From an uncultured Desulfatiglans sp. (lineage in GTDB: Bacteria > Desulfobacterota > DSM-4660 > Desulfatiglandales > Desulfatiglandaceae), in assembly GCA_900498135.1 (NCBI GenBank), contig LR026961.1, positions 1,929,325 through 1,993,324 of the forward strand: a DNA stretch of 64,000 nt. The letters are read 5' to 3'. The notes beneath the pieces are model-generated. The model ran no database searches and was not told the DNA's origin. It was given only the letters and a program-made list of their open reading frames with translations. Shown piece after piece: positions 62,543-64,000 of this stretch (position 1 is its first letter; every line of letters starts with the position of its first letter). The position numbers and the translations under genes are program-made.

Positions 62543-62720
62543 CTTGATCCTCCGTCCCTGTCTTGGGCTGACTCAAGGTTGTCGATTTCATCGCGTCCCA
62601 CGCCCGCCTGAGTTCCGGCGGTGGACGTCTTCGGACTCGCCGCCTTGGCCCGAGACCTTGTCGAGCCTCGGCCGCAGCGAGATCCATCGTTGCCTGATAT
62701 TCAGAGCGTGTCAGTGTCAT
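62520..62720 (-). CDS. Small arginine-rich protein between the excisionase-like and primase genes
   Basis: The 66-residue product starts MTLTRSEYQATMDLAAAEAR and contains a run of arginines. Its ATG overlaps the upstream stop through ATGA, and its end overlaps the primase start. GGAGG for the primase lies inside it. Family not recognised. Confidence 0.55.
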   Translation of the reverse strand: MTLTRSEYQATMDLAAAEARQGLGPRRRVRRRPPPELRRAWDAMKSTTLSQPKTGTEDQDERAERT

Positions 62721-62938
62721 AGCCCCTCCATCATCTTTCGTACGATTTGATCTGCTTCATCACTAGTGATGCTGAATTGCTCAAGGAACCCGTCGATCCA
62801 CTCTTTTTTTACGAGAACCGTTCCTGAGGGCAAACGTGAGTGTTTGAGCCCGCGCTGCAACCATTTCCGTACTGTACGCGGTGATGCGTCGACGTATTCA
62901 GCTACCGATCCAAGCTTCATCCATTCATGTTCACTCAT
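62717..62938 (-). CDS. Excisionase-like HTH protein
   Basis: The 73-residue product starts MSEHEWMKLGSVAEYVDASP and contains a MerR/excisionase-type winged HTH (VAEYVDASPRTVRKWLQRGL followed by SRLPSGTVLVKKEWIDGFL). Such proteins direct excision or regulate early genes. The upstream ATG at 62956 is less likely. Confidence 0.75.
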   Translation of the reverse strand: MSEHEWMKLGSVAEYVDASPRTVRKWLQRGLKHSRLPSGTVLVKKEWIDGFLEQFSITSDEADQIVRKMMEGL

Positions 62939-62946
62939 GGTGCCCC

Positions 62947-63156
62947 CTATCCCCAAAGGTCTTCAACGGTCGTCCTTAGTTTCCGCGCCCAGTATGCTTT
63001 CTCCGCTGCATCCGGCACGCGGTGCCCGTTGAGCGTATCGGCGATTGTTGTGGTGCTGAGCCCAGTCTCACGCGAAAATTCCCTATAGGTTCCATAGTGA
63101 AGTTTGACTAATGATTTACGCTTCCGTATGAGTTCCTGCTGACGTGATGTCTGCAT
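62947..63156 (-). CDS. HTH DNA-binding regulator
   Basis: The 69-residue product starts MQTSRQQELIRKRKSLVKLH and contains a lambda-repressor-type helix-turn-helix (YREFSRETGLSTTTIADTLN and GHRVP). It ends eight bases before the excisionase-like start. It is the first gene of the replication run. AAGGAG precedes the ATG. Confidence 0.72.
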   Translation of the reverse strand: MQTSRQQELIRKRKSLVKLHYGTYREFSRETGLSTTTIADTLNGHRVPDAAEKAYWARKLRTTVEDLWG

Positions 63157-63367
63157 GTGTTCCTCCTTGAGGGTTAATATTTGATAGATTTCACCAAAAT
63201 CTCACCAGTCCGCTCCCCCCTTTCTGCGGACATCCGTGCGGCTGTTGGAAATTCGTCGTTAGTGACCGCGAAAAAAAATGCTGTACGCCCGAAGACGTTG
63301 GCGGGTTGTGCGGCTTTGACACCTTAGTCGAGAGGTCGCCACCGTGCGGCCTCTTGCATTTGTTTGA

Positions 63368-63396
63368 ATTATACACCCTGAAAAAATAAACCAAGT
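63368..63396 (-). promoter_or_regulatory. Probable promoter of the HTH-primase run
   Basis: TATAAT lies at 63368-63373 on the minus strand in a T-rich context; the -35 region (TTGGTT-like) is weak. The transcript would start with a GAGGCCGC...GCGACCTC hairpin and reach the HTH gene at 63156. Confidence 0.45.
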
Positions 63397-63431
63397 AACG
63401 CCCTAATATTTGTAGTGCTTGTGCATCCCCA

Positions 63432-63464
63432 CAAAAAAAGCCCGTGCAATGTCTGCTCGGGCTT
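63432..63464 (-). terminator. Intrinsic terminator upstream of the early promoter
   Basis: On the minus strand AAGCCCG and CGGGCTT flank a 13-base loop and are followed by TTTTTTTGTGG. It would insulate the early operon from transcription coming from the right. Confidence 0.75.
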
Positions 63465-63651
63465 ATTGAATCTTCGTCGGTCTTACGGTGCAAAAAAAAA
63501 CTTCTCCCCTACCATTAGGGGTTTTTGCAACCAAAATATGCCCTTTGCTATACGATGTATTACGGCTTCCTGTAACGAAGACATTGTTATTATTGTGATT
63601 TCGTTTTGCGATATTTTTTGAAAAAAAATAAAATGGGGTTTGGCTTCTCAA
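63463..63651 (-). CDS. Possible small gene ending at a terminator
   Basis: A 62-codon frame from a TTG at 63651 ends TAA at 63463, next to the terminator. The later part (VFVTGSRNTSYSKGHILVAK) reads protein-like; the first 20 residues are low complexity. No clear ribosome-binding site. Not recognised. Confidence 0.3.
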   Translation of the reverse strand: MRSQTPFYFFSKNIAKRNHNNNNVFVTGSRNTSYSKGHILVAKTPNGRGEVFFCTVRPTKIQ

Positions 63652-63763
63652 TGCTTATCAATTTTTCATACTATTATATAGTTAGTTTTGATCTTTATAG
63701 ATCGCACTCACTGATAACAGGCCGCGTCCCTTGGCTTCGACGGAAGCACGTCAGACCACGCAA

Positions 63764-63795
63764 ATAAAAAAGCTCCAGGCATTTCGTCTGAAGCT
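63764..63795 (-). terminator. Intrinsic terminator after the sigma-like gene
   Basis: On the minus strand AGCTTCAG and CTGGAGCT (one G-U pair) flank a nine-base loop, followed by TTTTTTATTTG. It lies 49 bases after the stop of the edge gene. Confidence 0.75.
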
Positions 63796-63843
63796 CGGAA
63801 AGGATCTCGCATCGGGCGGGTCGAGACATTTTTCCCCTTCTAC

Positions 63844-64000
63844 CTATGTGGATTTTAGCAGTATTTTCCTGATCTTTTTCTTTGCACCATCGACTCTATA
63901 CGCAACAGCACGCTGAGTTATCGTAAGTATTTCAGCTATTTCCTCTTGTGACTTTTTTTCGTAATAGTACAAAAGCAAAACCTCGGTTTGCCGCTCCGTG
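63844..64000 (-). CDS. Sigma-70 region 4-like protein (partial at window edge)
   Basis: The frame enters from the right edge and stops TAG at 63844, giving the last 51 residues. They contain YYEKKSQEEIAEILTITQRA followed by VAYRVDGAKKKIRKIL, a sigma-factor region 4 type helix-turn-helix. It could be an element-borne sigma-like activator of the RinA/late-regulator kind. The N-terminus is outside the window, so the full domain content is unknown. Confidence 0.65.
   Translation of the reverse strand, partial: TERQTEVLLLYYYEKKSQEEIAEILTITQRAVAYRVDGAKKKIRKILLKST

Larger units (their letters stand above)
63157..63843. other. Regulatory region of the integrated element
   Basis: This AT-rich 690-base stretch holds a minus-strand -10 TATAAT (63368-63373), two minus-strand intrinsic terminators and a GAGGTCGC/GCGGCCTC hairpin at about 63331-63352. 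A weak 62-codon minus-strand frame (63463-63651, TTG start) ends exactly at the left terminator. No other credible gene is seen. Confidence 0.5.

Noticed and set aside
51793-64000. Second copy of the tRNA-Leu 3' end (attR) within the window
   Set aside because: No copy of GGTTCAAATCCCGCC was seen to the right of the tRNA, so the right boundary of the element must lie outside.

Overview
The window is bacterial chromosome, moderately GC-rich, and looks like a sulfate-reducing member of the Desulfobacterota (former Deltaproteobacteria). The strongest indicator is a complete qrcABCD operon (periplasmic multihaem cytochrome, molybdopterin-family subunit, iron-sulfur subunit, NrfD-type membrane subunit), a menaquinone-linked complex typical of sulfate reducers. 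Kdo/LPS export genes show a Gram-negative envelope, and the rpoN, regulatory-PTS and type IV pilus gene orders fit the same group.

Layout. 1-0.6 kb: fragments of broken genes. 0.7-10.4 kb, minus strand: ssrA and smpB, a PTS pair (ptsH, ptsI) overlapping rsmI, then a translation and RNA-maintenance operon (rpsP, khpA, rimM, trmD, an RNA methyltransferase, rplS, rnhB, yraN) with ffh upstream. 10.7-16.9 kb: a nucleoside phosphorylase coupled to a catalytically dead DNA-ligase-like protein, acylphosphatase, a lipoprotein, recN, a NUDIX hydrolase and lepB. 17.5-23.8 kb, plus strand: pilM, pilN, pilO, pilP and a secretin split into two proteins. 23.9-30.1 kb, minus strand: HAD phosphatase, a 54-residue membrane protein and qrcDCBA. 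30.4-36 kb: rpsU with an elaborate leader, rlmD, a SUMF1-domain protein and a CoA-disulfide/polysulfide reductase with rhodanese domain. 36.5-42.6 kb: an uncharacterised module of coiled-coil, membrane-anchored, TerB-like and BON/LysM proteins, then tRNA-Arg(CCG). 42.8-51.7 kb: kdsA, kdsC, lptC, lptA, rpoN, hpf, two PTS EIIA genes, a rimI-like acetyltransferase, gap, tpiA, secG and tRNA-Leu(GAG). Several usual partners (kdsD, lptB, rapZ, pgk) are absent from their customary positions.

51.7 kb to the window end is an integrative element inserted at the 3' end of tRNA-Leu(GAG). Its integrase reads into the tRNA gene on the opposite strand. The element has two small HTH genes, a primase-helicase, a DECH helicase, small- and large-terminase candidates and accessory genes, almost all on the minus strand. 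No portal, capsid or tail gene is visible. It is either a phage satellite or a prophage whose structural genes lie beyond the window.

The main unexplained feature is a family of about 110-280 bp intergenic repeats, in both orientations, found at six places (about 4.8, 19.3, 31.0, 33.8, 36.2 and 41.2 kb). Most copies carry a GC-rich hairpin whose stem pairing is kept although its sequence varies, plus a palindromic core. They are absent from the integrated element. Other items worth attention are the rpsU leader (strong promoter, leader ORF, folded region, terminator), the attenuator-like terminator abutting a ribosome-binding site near the integrase, the dead LigA-like gene, and the 36-41 kb module.
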